Shown here: piece after piece, positions 36,701 to 48,700 of the stretch
Position numbering within the stretch: the first letter of the stretch is position 1
Layout of the letters: each line of letters begins with the position of its first letter
From: Phoronis australis
Lineage: Eukaryota; Phoronida; Phoronidae
Direction: 5' to 3'
Assembly (NCBI GenBank): GCA_002633005.1
Contig: NMRA01000193.1
Location: 506,736-570,735, forward strand
DNA length: 64,000 nucleotides
Notes under the pieces: model-generated
The model's input: the letters and a program-made list of their open reading frames with translations, nothing else
Databases searched by the model: none
What the model was told of the DNA's origin: nothing
Program-made: the position numbers and the translations under genes

Positions 36701-39700
36701 AATGTTACCGATTACGCTTGCGAATTGTCATTTTCCCCGTTGACCTCTAGAAATGTGCAGTGATCAAAATGAAGTATTCCCTTTGTTTGCATTTGATGTG
36801 TTTGTGTGTGTAATTATTTTTAGAGCTTTTTTAAGAAGGCCTTTGAACAATTTTAAGTGTTGTGTTAACTTGTCCACAAAGAAAAGTTCCACATTCAAGC
36901 AAAGTATGTTTTCAATCGTAGCTCTGCACAAGATTCGAGAATAAATAATCATCAGTGTATTTAAAAAAATGGCAAACTGAACAACCACATACATACAAAG
37001 AAACAACACTGTTAAAAACAATTGTAATTTTCCCATGCAACGGAGTCCATAATCAGGCATATCAAGGCCTGAATTTCTGAATTAGGTTAAATTCTCTCAG
37101 GTTATTGGTGAAGGATTGCTTTTCACTTTGTCCGAAGTTAAAATAGACGGTCAGCTGGCTGGTTTCAGTTGTTTTCTTTCACCGGTAATAGAACAGTCAG
37201 AGAAATATTAGCAAATTATAAAAGAAAACACAAGACAAAACTACATTAGTAAGGAAGAACATACTTGACGTTTCATTCTCATGCTTATACGTAGAAAATA
37301 ATAATCTTTGTGTCCAAGTCTTATTTAAGATCTGAATTAAAATATGTGAAACAGGCTAAAAGGGAATTAACAATGTGTATTTTTCACGACACCTAAAATG
37401 TGATTCTGACCTCAAGCAAAATTCATTCTAGGTGTCAATTTTTATTCCAATGCAATGTCACGACGTTTACTGAGTAGTTTTTTCATGTTAATTCGGTAAC
37501 TAATGTGGTAGTCCTGGGAGTAGGGTCCGTAATAAAATAAGGAAACTCACTCATCTAGACAGTTTTATTGGTTATAGCATAGTTTTGAAGCGAAACTGCT
37601 GTGAAAAAGTCACCCATGACTTCTTCAGTCTTACCATACTCCTCTTATATTGTTCGCATTCCCACCCAGGACAACATGTGAATATGTTCTGCTAGCCTAC
37701 CCGGCATCCGAGTTCCGGGTGAGTTTTCGAAAAGGAACACTTAGCTCCATTCAATAAACCCGTTATTCAGGGGGGGTTCCTGGTGGGGATAACGTCGTCG
37801 AAAGATGTCGATAGAAACTTGATTGCTCAAAACTTACCAAGCTAACGTTATGTAGTCTCCCAATGGGGCTTCGGCATCCACACATTTTTTCTCAGTTGGT
37901 AGACCCTTTTGAGCGCAATTCTCCACGAATGTAGTAACCTTAGGTCTTTTGGGAATTTGTGACCCCCTGTCGAAGACTTGCACCAGGGAAAATAGCAACA
38001 ATAAGGCTTAGCGCGACGACGTATTTTGATAACAATTCGTCTTTTTACCAGCTGTTTACATGCAGACATCGACGCATGGGCAATTCAATCACCACTAGTA
38101 CAGCAGCGACACCGCGAGGAGAATTCTCTTATCAATAGTGAAAAAAATCAGACAATTTAAAGGAGCATGCCGCCCAAAAAACAACCTAATTTGTATCAAT
38201 TTAGATCGAGTAGTTCTACTCAATAACGGCACGTTCGGTTGCGTTACCTGACACCTGACGGCAGACGGAGGTGTTGAAATTATCCAATGACTTCATCGGT
38301 TTCACACGCAGTCTGATCAGCAGTCCACAACACGGGTTACTGGTGTCAGGTTATCGCTTGAAGTCATCGTTTAACACCAATGAATCATAAACTTCGATGT
38401 AAAACCCTTAAAAATACACCGATTTCTTATAAAAACGTGCTGTTTTATTTCGCTCTTACGGATTTATTGGTATTTGGACACACCGTAACCTACAAAGTTC
38501 GGCAGGCCAATAAGGTCCGTAGCAGGAGTTTGGGGTCTGATAATTTCGAAGTATTTTCCGTGAGCTACAGACAGGAGAACCTAGATCTGTGTTGTTTAGA
38601 CTTGTGATTTTTTGAGTTCTAAACACAAAACACTTGTTAGCCTGACCAGTGGCTCGGAGCCCGATCAGGCCCGTCGCGGCCGGCCGGATTGACTCGTTAT
38701 CCCCGGCCGGCCAGTGGCTCGGAAACTGATCAGACATCACGAACATAAACCAGCCAAAGTTCAGTGGAAACTAAACTTCCAGTCAAGAAAATACTATACT
38801 AGTGAGCCAAAGTAATGTGCACCTGATTATGTTGGTGAATTAGCCACGAAACTGCAAATCTACTTAATCGTCGAGGGCCGCGAATTCAGGTTCCGATTTG
38901 GCCACCGAGCAGCACCATCAGGGCAGAAGTTGTACATTGGCACTCATTATTTGATTAATGTAAATGTAAATAAAGATTCCCGTAACACCTGGCCGTGGGA
39001 TGGAAATCGAGTTGTTTCACAACAGTTTCTGCCAGCAATAACTAAATTAGCATGAGCTCACACGGCCTTGGTGTCCCGTCAATTAGTTTTATTGCGCCTA
39101 AAGCCAGTAACGCAGTGATTTATTCATTGCTGGCTTCTCAAATCATTTGCACTCACGAACACTCCAAAGGCATTACAAATTGCATCTAATGAGACAGAAT
39201 TTGTTTCAGTTATATATTGGTTAGGGTGAGAATAATTCATTTTGAAACAGAACGCTCAGTAATAAACGCCAACATGGCAACTCGCAATCCCGACTTAGGA
39301 CGAGCTAGAGCTCATCAGTCCCGACTTCGCAGGTGGATCGTTAAGTTTTACAGGCTATCAATTCGAACAGGAATACAGTGATGAAGAAATACTAGAGAGG
39401 CGCCGTGAACAAGCTCAAACAACGGAACGTATGGAGTTATTTGGTAAGCCGGCATTCGTCAGGCAATGTCGAAGTCTGCAGGCCACAGACACGGAGATGT
39501 TTCACGGCCTCATACTTGCTATTTACAGCGTACATTTCATTCTTCACTACCATGAGCCACTTCCTAAGCATTTCGGACTCTCGCGGAAGTAAAAAAACGA
39601 TATACCCGCTTTCCTCGCAGCTGCTTAGTTCGGACAAGCGGGAACGATGCACCGCAACATAGCGGCATTCACTCTGCATATGAACCACTGACGTCGCTAG

Positions 39701-42700
39701 CGTCGTTTCTCACCTTCCTCACAGGTTAACGCGACACCTCTTGGCAAGGTAAGGTCGACCGTATGCGAGGCGATGTGGATATAGACCGATTAAGACGGCA
39801 AAAAAGACTAATTAAATCGGGTGGCATTCTCCTTTAATACTGACTCGCTATGAGAGAAAACCGCGACTTGGTTATGTGGGTTACTATGGTTTTTCTGTAA
39901 AATAAGATGATGGCAATTGACGAATCTCTCGCAAATAAATTCATGCGTGATATGGAGCAAAATGCGTGCACCAAAAGTAGATTGAGTTTTGGGAAAAGAA
40001 CTTGAGTTTTGATGAGATTTCACGGCATATTTTTACACTCTTAAGTGGCATTTTAAACATGTTTTGTCCAGCTGACTTGGTTGTCTAAGTGCATTCCGAG
40101 AAATTTGTAGCTTATTGGTTTTTGTAAAATGAAAATTTTATCATGTATTAATTTGTAATGTTTTGTGGAAGACTGAAAAGCATGTACAGTTTGGTCTTGG
40201 AAGAGTTTGAGTCTAGTTTGCGGTCTACTTGTCAGTTATTAGAAGTGAGAGAAAAATTATTAGTGATTAAAATTTGTTTTTCTTGAGTGTTCAAAGGTGC
40301 TCTGAGAGGAGATGTATCGTCAGCGTTCATAAGAACATCCATAATCATTCACAAATACATTTAGTAAGAACAGTAACAGGCCTAACTTAGAGTCTTGAAG
40401 CACACCCGTTGGTATTTGAAGGAGAGATGGGTTGTGATTATCGCAACAAAAATAATTATGTTGGCTACCGAATAGGGGCAACCTGACGTGTGTTCAGTAA
40501 CGCTAGGACCTAGCTAAAATCTAGCTAAAGTCACGTGTTCTCAATTAAAATACACGGCAATATCTCACGTAATCTCACGAAGTCTTTTTAGCGAGGCCCT
40601 CGATTTGAAAACTGTGGCGGCCGGAAACAGGGAATTTGCTGTGATCTGGAGGGGGGGGGGTTGAAAGTTGTGGCGATTCGTGAGGTGTAGCTGACAGTTG
40701 TTGTGAATGCTAAGCGCAAAAATTGAGACGACTTGGTGCAGCTCAATTTTTTGGAGCCTCAGACTTTGTTGCTGGTGCTGGCCAGTCATTATACATAGAT
40801 CACAATGGTGAAAATTAGTTGATTCACAAATAGCTTCAGAGAATTTATGACATAGAGAATACCACCCTTCACTAGTTCGTCACATGTGTACATATTAAAA
40901 CTGTAGTGACCCTTTGGTGTTGATTCCTTTGTGCCTACAAGTACACTGAAACCACACAATGAGGTAGCACGTTTTTTATAAAATGCCCGTTTTATTGTGA
41001 GCTGTGGATTCTCTCTTACAAGGGGATCCAGTAAAAATATGCTGACCACCTCCTGTGACGATTTCCTGTTCCAGGTATGGCTTCGAATATTGATCTCCCT
41101 GTATTATACATTGACAAATTTTGGTAATCTGCATCCGTAACATTGACTAAGAACAGATTGAAAACACTGTTGTCACACAGTCAGTGCAGAATGGCATTTT
41201 ATTTAAGTAATGGCTTTGTAGTTATTCACTCATGGGATTTTATCAATAATTTAATATTTCCTTGGGTATCATTTTTCATCAACCAGAAGACGTTGCATTT
41301 GTCTGAATTTGGTTTCACGTAGGCACATCCCTATCCGTTTCGGTGAGAGCAGGTCTAAGTGTAGTTTGCTGAGATTGTTCTTATTTGCGAGTTCTCTGAT
41401 GGGTCGCCGTCTCCTTTAACTGGCTTGGAATTCATTCAGATGGGAGATGAATTTCAATTACCTGTTAGTAATTGCATTTTTCACTTGTCATATTTTCTGA
41501 TGTCATTGGCCATTTTCTCACAGCAGTTGTTTTTGTGCCTTTCGCACTTTCACAATTCGGGGAAGCACGATAAACAATCAATAACATCTGACGTTTGTGG
41601 CTAAGCTGTTATGCGAAGAAAGAGATCTACGAGGGCCACTGACAGTGGAACAGCAGTGAAGTTAAAGGAGAATGCAATCTTTTTCATATCATGTTTGATG
41701 ATAATGCAGATCTTTAATTATCCCAGACATGTGTTTCAGTTAATTTTATTAATTAGTCGTCCCACAATCCGGAATTGACGTTTAGGGGGTTAATAATTTC
41801 CCACCATTTTGTTTCTGTGTTCCAGTTTACTGTGAGGATCTGTTCCACTGTTGATTTCTTGCTGATTTCCTAAAATTGTCATCACCACTTCCCATTGACG
41901 AGTACTCTACGACATCCTAGAGACTCATTGCCAATCATGCCAGTTTGATCACTATCACTGTCTATCACTTGCATCTTCACCACTCGAATCGGGAAGTGGG
42001 TAGTTCTCATCTCCAACGCTATCGTCATCTGCATCACAATACGATAACCTGTCTACATCAATGTTGTATGGAATATTCTCAACAACACTATCACTGAGAC
42101 TTTGAATGACCTCTGCAAGTGTTTGAGATCTCCAAAAAATGAAAATAAGGAATACATCACACGAATTACTGATATTATACGAATACATAAATTATCCAGC
42201 AACGACATGTGTCTCCTAACTCATAATGGTCACTTGAGTAATCAAAGTGACAGGACTCATGATGGTTACTTTGGTAACCCAAGTCTAAAACAAGGCCTTA
42301 CAATATACTGATTGACATATTCTCAAGGATAGTGTTTCCCCTTTGTTCTCTACATTCTACTGAATATTCACTACCATGTAATAAACGGTGGTTGAACAAT
42401 TTATGAAAAATATTTGATATTTTAGTCCACTTTATTCACTCCTACCTTTTCCTCATGGAGGTAGAAATTTTGCTGTTCTTCAGTGATGCTACGGTGACAT
42501 CTAGTGGCAGATTGGGTAAGTACATAAGGTAACTTGAGAGTCCAACATAAATTCAAGGTTTTTGCGCGAATGCTGCTGACAGGGGGTCCAGATAATTTGG
42601 TTACCCTTCTGCAACATAGGGTTCTCGTGTTTGTTTAATTAATGACGAGACATGGCACGAGACCTCACACAAATGATTTTGCGTTTCTCGTAGTCTGATA

Positions 42701-45700
42701 TGGATTCCATTTCTTGTAAGACCACCCGTCATTAGACAATCAGCAGAGTGACACAGTTCTGTTGGAAGTGACGAATTATTCATTAAGCTAAAAAACCTAC
42801 AACTTGGGCCCCGCACAAAACCTGCGCCATGTCGTCACAACAATCTGTCATCAGTTTTTCACAAGGGTGACTACGGGGCAATGGCTTGAAACCCATGGTG
42901 AAAGGGGAATATAACTGGAAAATTGACGTGACGGGGAAGGGGAATTGTGGTGAGCATGAGGGGAAAAGCTCGAAAAGGAGTTGTGTCAAAGCAACTGGGT
43001 GACAGTCTTTACGAAGTGCAACGCCTTTTTGGGTCTAAACAGAGTGTATCTCCGCGAGCCAACTGAATACCCCACCATCTGTATCTGGCATAGAACTCAA
43101 GGACTGAAATGCCAACTCCGACCTTGCAGCTGCTGACAGCATGCATGACAGTTGTTTGTATTCGCATGGTACGGTGCGTGTGTACTTGCTATGGAAGTTA
43201 CAGTCATTAAAACTTTTCACAATTTCTCCGTTTTTCAACCGAATTGAATAAGAGCCATATCATTAGAAAACACTTTGTCCGTTCTTGACGGTTGTGCCAG
43301 AAGCAAAAGATAAATAATTTAATTCATAAGGAATTATCATTTCGCATACCTGACTGGTTTAAATATATTTTGTAATTCTAAAAAAGAGCATGGCCAAAAT
43401 GCAAAAATAAGAGCTTGCAATACAATAACATTCTTCAGTAAAAATCCAGAATGCAGTGACATTTACGAATAGAGGAAAAATGGGCTAAAATCTATCACGA
43501 AGATTTGAAATGTACTGTGGATAGTTCGTCACATTGGTTGCAGTGTAGGACTTTCAATGAAAGTTCACAAGTAATTTCTTCAAAAAGTAAAAGTTAGTGA
43601 CCCTGATACATGTTTGTTGCTGTAAGCAGGAGACATTGGTACAAATTTTACGATTGTTATGTTACTAAAGAAAGTGAGCTCTGGAAAATAACAATATTCA
43701 TGAAAAGATACAATGTTATTTTGAACACCAGAAACATAGTTGTCACGGTCAACATTCGAAAAAATGGAACAACTGGAATAAAAAGCGGAACATCTGGGTA
43801 TAAGCCATACCGTTTCGGTGAGATGTTCGCTGCAACACACAAAGACGTAGCGACAGCGTGTTTTGCCGAACAGGAGATGTAACACCCAAAAATGTCCGGC
43901 AACGTTTTTCTTATTGTTTTTTTATTGAATGGGAAATTGCGGGTGCCGCAAACACCCAGGAAACGTCACTTTTTTCTTTTTATACGCCCACATATTTATA
44001 TGTGGACGCATTATGCCGTCATCTCCGTCCGTTCGTCCGTCCGTCCTTCCATCCGGGCGGCGTCCGGCGTCCGCTGCTCTATCTCCAAAACCCTTTGACA
44101 TACGTTCATGAAATTTGGCATGTATGTTCCATTCATAAATGGGACGGCATGAGCAAACATTCGGACGGATCCGACTACCGGTGTGCCCCTAGTGGCAATT
44201 TTAGTTATTTACGCTTACCTTTGTATCTTCAAAAGTCCTGAATGGATTTTCATGAAATTTGGTATGTAGGCACCTATTAGTGAGATGACGCTATCCTCCC
44301 GTTTTCAGATGGATTCAAAGTAGTTTGCGCCACCTAGTGGCCATTTTTACCGTTTTCGAGTCTGTTTTTTGCGTCCACCCCTCTATCAACCAAACCGCTC
44401 AAAGAATGATTGTGAAAATTGGCATTTATGTGTTTACTATGAAGAGGACGGTGAAACATCTCCGATTTCTGGCTTACCAAAGAACTATCCATACGTTCCG
44501 TGCGTGGCATGTTCACGGCGCCTCTCTTTATTTCTTGATCAGTGTATTCCGGTTCCAACTGATAGCCAGTGAAACCTAACGATCCGACCCGTGAAGTCTT
44601 CCTCGGATGAGCTCTTGACTAAGTCGGGATTGGCGCCGGCGAGTTGTCATGTAGACGTTTATTATTCTGCGTTCTGTTTCAAAATGAATTATTCTCATCC
44701 TAACCAATGTTTATATAAAGCTTAAACAAAGTCTGTCTCATTAGATACAATTTGTAATGCCTTTGTTGTATTCGTGAGTGCAAATGAATAAACCACTGCA
44801 TAACCGGCTTTTGATGCTGGCAATAAAGATAATTGACCGGCCACGGAGGCCGTGTGAGCGCATGCTAATTCAGTGTTTGCTGACAGAAAGCTGTTCCGAA
44901 ACAATTACTCGATTTTGTATGCTATGGATACATGTTAGGGGAATCTTTATTTAGAAATACAAATGCATTATTCAAATCATTGTTACTGTACAACCTTTGC
45001 CCTGACGGTCTGTGGAAGGGGAACCCGACTTCGTGGCCCCCGACAAATAAGTAGATTTTCAGTTTCGTGGCTAATTAAGAATACATAAATAATTACGTGC
45101 ACATTATTTCTTTGGCTCACTATTATAAATTTATAGTCTTTTCGTGACTGGAGGTTTAGTTTTCAACTCGAGCTGGTTTATGTTCGTGGCAGTCCCGGCG
45201 GACGCGACGGGCTTGTTTGGGTTCCGAGCCATTGGCCGGGATAGCGAGTCAGTCCGGACGCGACTGGCCTGATCGGGTTCCAAGCTACTGGCCGGGATAA
45301 CAAGCGTTTTGTGTGTTTAGAACTCAAAAACTCACAAGACTAAACAACACAGATCTAGGTTCTCCTGTCTGTATTTCACGGAAGAATACTTCGAATTCAT
45401 CTCCGAACAGACCCGAAACTCCTGCTATGGACATTGGTAAATTAGCCTGCCGAACTTTGTTGGCTACGGTGTGTCTAAATACCAATAAATCCGTTACAGC
45501 GAAATAAAACAACACGTTTTGATGAGAACTCGGTGCATTTTTAAGGGTTTTACTTCCGAGTTTGATGATTTATTGGTGTTAAACGATAGATTCAAGCGAT
45601 AAGCTGACACAAGTAACCCGTGTTGTGAACTGCTGGACAGATTGCGTGTAAAACCAATGACGTCATTGGATAATTTTAACACCTCCGTCTGCCGTCAGGT

Positions 45701-48700
45701 GTCAGGTAACGTAACCGAACGTGTCGTTATAGAGTAGAACTACTCGATCTAAATTGACACAAAATAGGTTGTTTTTTTGGGTGGTATTCTCCTTCAACAG
45801 CAATCCTTGCTGCTCAAGACTGGTTTCTTTCAGATTGCTCGCATTATCTCGGATACACTTGTCAGCAAGAGATACACTCTTTCATATTGCTACGAAAAGG
45901 TGGCACTGTGGAATGTTGTTGATCATGGCTTCTCATTGGAAACCGACGTCATAACATTCAGTCATTCCCATTGGTTGAAGTCTGTGAAACCTCTTCAGTT
46001 TACTGTTACGAATTGTGGACACCATCTTTGACATGAATAGTTGAACTTATTAAAACCTGCAGTGATCGAAGTAAACAAAATCAAGAGATCCACGATACCG
46101 TGGCGAAGCCCAAACAAGAACAGTGCATTGAAGGCTCGTGCAAGTTCTGTGACGATGTGATCGATAGACTTCCGACCAAGCATGCGCACTGATGCCCGCA
46201 CTCGGAATTCCGTGTGTCGTTCATCATGTTTCCGCAGGGCCACTTTTCAGAGGGTAAGCAAGTGCGAGGTTGGACCGGAAATTCACCTGCGTGAATCATA
46301 ATGTATTACCGCACAACATATCAAACATTTATTTTGAGTTCGCAAAATACTAAAACAGAAAATTGAAAAGTTATTCCGAGTTCGATTTTGAGTACGATGA
46401 TTAGACACCGGTAATGAATGTGCGATTGCCTTATGCAGCTAATTGCGAGTAATACTTATTGTATGGTAACGGTCCCAATGAAGGTTCGCGTACCCCAGCT
46501 AAGGCAGTTGGGAGAGGAATGTCCCAATGCCGCCCTGGAGCATCCGACGAAACGTCCATGAATAACTGCTCAGGTTTTATAAGTAAGTGGCGGTGGCGTC
46601 GGTAACTACGTGGTAACGGAACTAGCAATCACGGATGTGTCACCGTGGTGTCAACCGAGGGCCAGATAGGGTCTGAACTTGGAAAGGTTTGGGTAGGCAT
46701 TGCTTTCTTCCACCCCAGGTGATTACGACCGTAGATTAAAGGAGCTCTTAACAGATACTATAATCCTTAAGTGTGAATTATCAAGCCGTCATTGTTCATA
46801 ATGTTTTTGCTGAAAAGTGAAGTTGAGCTAAAAACATCAGCCAAAAACCTGTAATACTGAGAACAAAACATGGGCAACCTCTGTCCCGAACATGGCACAC
46901 GATGTTCTAGCCGAGAGATGACCCATACAGCTAGATTCATATTGGCCAGAACAAGCGTGAATTCCGTAAACTCAGTAGATTTGAGAACCTAAAACGAACG
47001 CAAGATTTCGCGAGATTTCGCCAGGTATTACAAGCAAGGTACCAAAGCGTCAAGATGGTGCTGATCGGTTTAGCCATTTGATGAATTTTAGGTATGAATT
47101 CGAGGGCCGTGTATAAATTATGTTGCGTCTTGGGCGCGTAAAATATTGCCTAACGGCCTATTGTATGGCGTGTGTGATCAGTGTAAAGTGTCATGTAAGG
47201 ACGACACTACCAGATATAACTACTTTGGCGCATTTTAACGTGTTCTCCAATGCGATTTAAAAATTAGTTGAGTTGTCACCAATCCAAGCGCTGCCATCAA
47301 AAATTACCGTCAACACTAACACCTATTCAGTCCCTGAAGATTGCACCTTTGTCTATCTTATCGATAATGAAATCAGACCACACATTAGCCGTACTTTGTT
47401 TTGTGAGAAATCATGAACTAATTAGACCCCAAACTGTGGAATACCATATTTCTGTGGAACAAGAATTGTTCATTTTTGCCCATGCACGAATGAGACGTCA
47501 TTGAATACTGGACAACTTACCTCGCCTATTAATCCGATGTAGATTAAGAGATCAGATTTCTGAAAAGTTGTGTTTATCCAATATGTTGCTAGCATTTGCT
47601 TCAAAAACACGAGTTCTTTTTCATCAGCTATGCTGACTAAATGGGCACCGTCCTTTTCACATTGCATCCTTGCGTAATTCCATGTAGCAGGCACACCCAA
47701 TTCAAAGTGACGTAATGAGTAACATTTACCGTTGGTTTGAAAATAGTTTCCACGTGGACATTTTGTACCCATGCGCTTGAAAGATGGTGCCTCTATCTTA
47801 ATGAGTTCGAATTCAAGAGTAAACAAATATTCGCGTTCAACTGTGATTTCCACATGGTCACTACCCACGCTATATACAATGTATTGTCCACCGAATTCTC
47901 TGTCTATCGAGTACAAGTGTTCTGAGTATTGTCCTCCGCACGCCTTAGCAAAGACTCGTTCTTTCACAGACGGATACACGATGTTTACATTATTAGCTGT
48001 GAAACGCAACCGGTAATGAAAGAACTTGCGATTTAATCCACAACCTTGCGACTTCCATCGCAATATTAGTCGACATGTGCCTGTGAAGGTATTGTAGTGC
48101 TCGAGATGCGAAAAACGACCACATGTTTGAGATGACATACGAGTGTTTTCACTGCAAAAATGATCAGTGCACTGCTCAGGGAGAGGATTGATAACATTTT
48201 GAACCTTAAAAGCCAGTTGGGTTGCGTATTCGTTTCCTGGACACGAGAATATAAGCTCTGGAACCCTTTTCAGTTTCTTGTAGTCACAAACTGGCAAGTG
48301 GGGAGGTGGCTGTGAATAAAATCGAAAGCAACCTGTCTTAAGCGGACACACGGTCCCCGTGGATAACTGGTCGATTAGTTCTACTTGTGACGACTTATTC
48401 AAATTTACAATAGGAAAGGATATTTGGATGCTCGCATTGCCGCTCTTCTGCGGGAAGTCAAGTAAAACGATGCAAGGACGACGAGACACATCGACACCGC
48501 TGAAGGAATCGGAATACACAGGAATGCAATCTGTTTCAGACACAAATGCGTTGATGCTAGTAACTTTGGCAGTTTTCCCACGTACGTAGAATACAACAGT
48601 CATGAATTCTTGAGTGCTGAATATCGTAGTTGGGTCAGAAGATCTGCAAAATGGACCTCGCAGCTTATATTTGGCATTAGGAGCGTCGCCGTCATAAACG

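Larger units (their letters stand above)
34228..37392 (+). repeat. 3.2-kb dispersed direct repeat D, copy 1 (in gene B intron 1)
   Basis: Collinear with 50,741-54,022 in the same orientation, both starting near a gctattcg..caatagagggcg(t/c)gcgtgtactagtg block and ending near aaaatatgt(g/a)aaa(c/t)aggctaaaag...tgtatttttca(c/t)gaca. Similarity is high but with scattered substitutions and small indels. It contains splice-like signals and short coding-like fossils (see 35,016-36,360). No TIR, LTR or poly-A tail was seen, so its class is unknown. Confidence 0.85.
41666..45793 (-). mobile_element. TTAA-flanked DNA transposon T, copy 2 (longer, inverted)
   Basis: The left end ttaa|aggagaatgc (TTAA at 41,662-41,665) and the right end gggtggtattctcct|tcaa (45,794-45,797, a mutated TTAA) bracket 4.1 kb. 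The last about 1.35 kb is the inverted match of copy 1. Sequence between 41,666 and about 44,440 is absent from copy 1, so copy 1 is a deletion derivative or this copy has insertions, including the tandem array at 44,020-44,560. An acidic ORF lies inside (41,955-42,188). Confidence 0.6.

Noticed and set aside
43858-44241. 127-codon plus-strand ORF
   Set aside because: Runs through the TCCG microsatellite; composition is dictated by the repeat.
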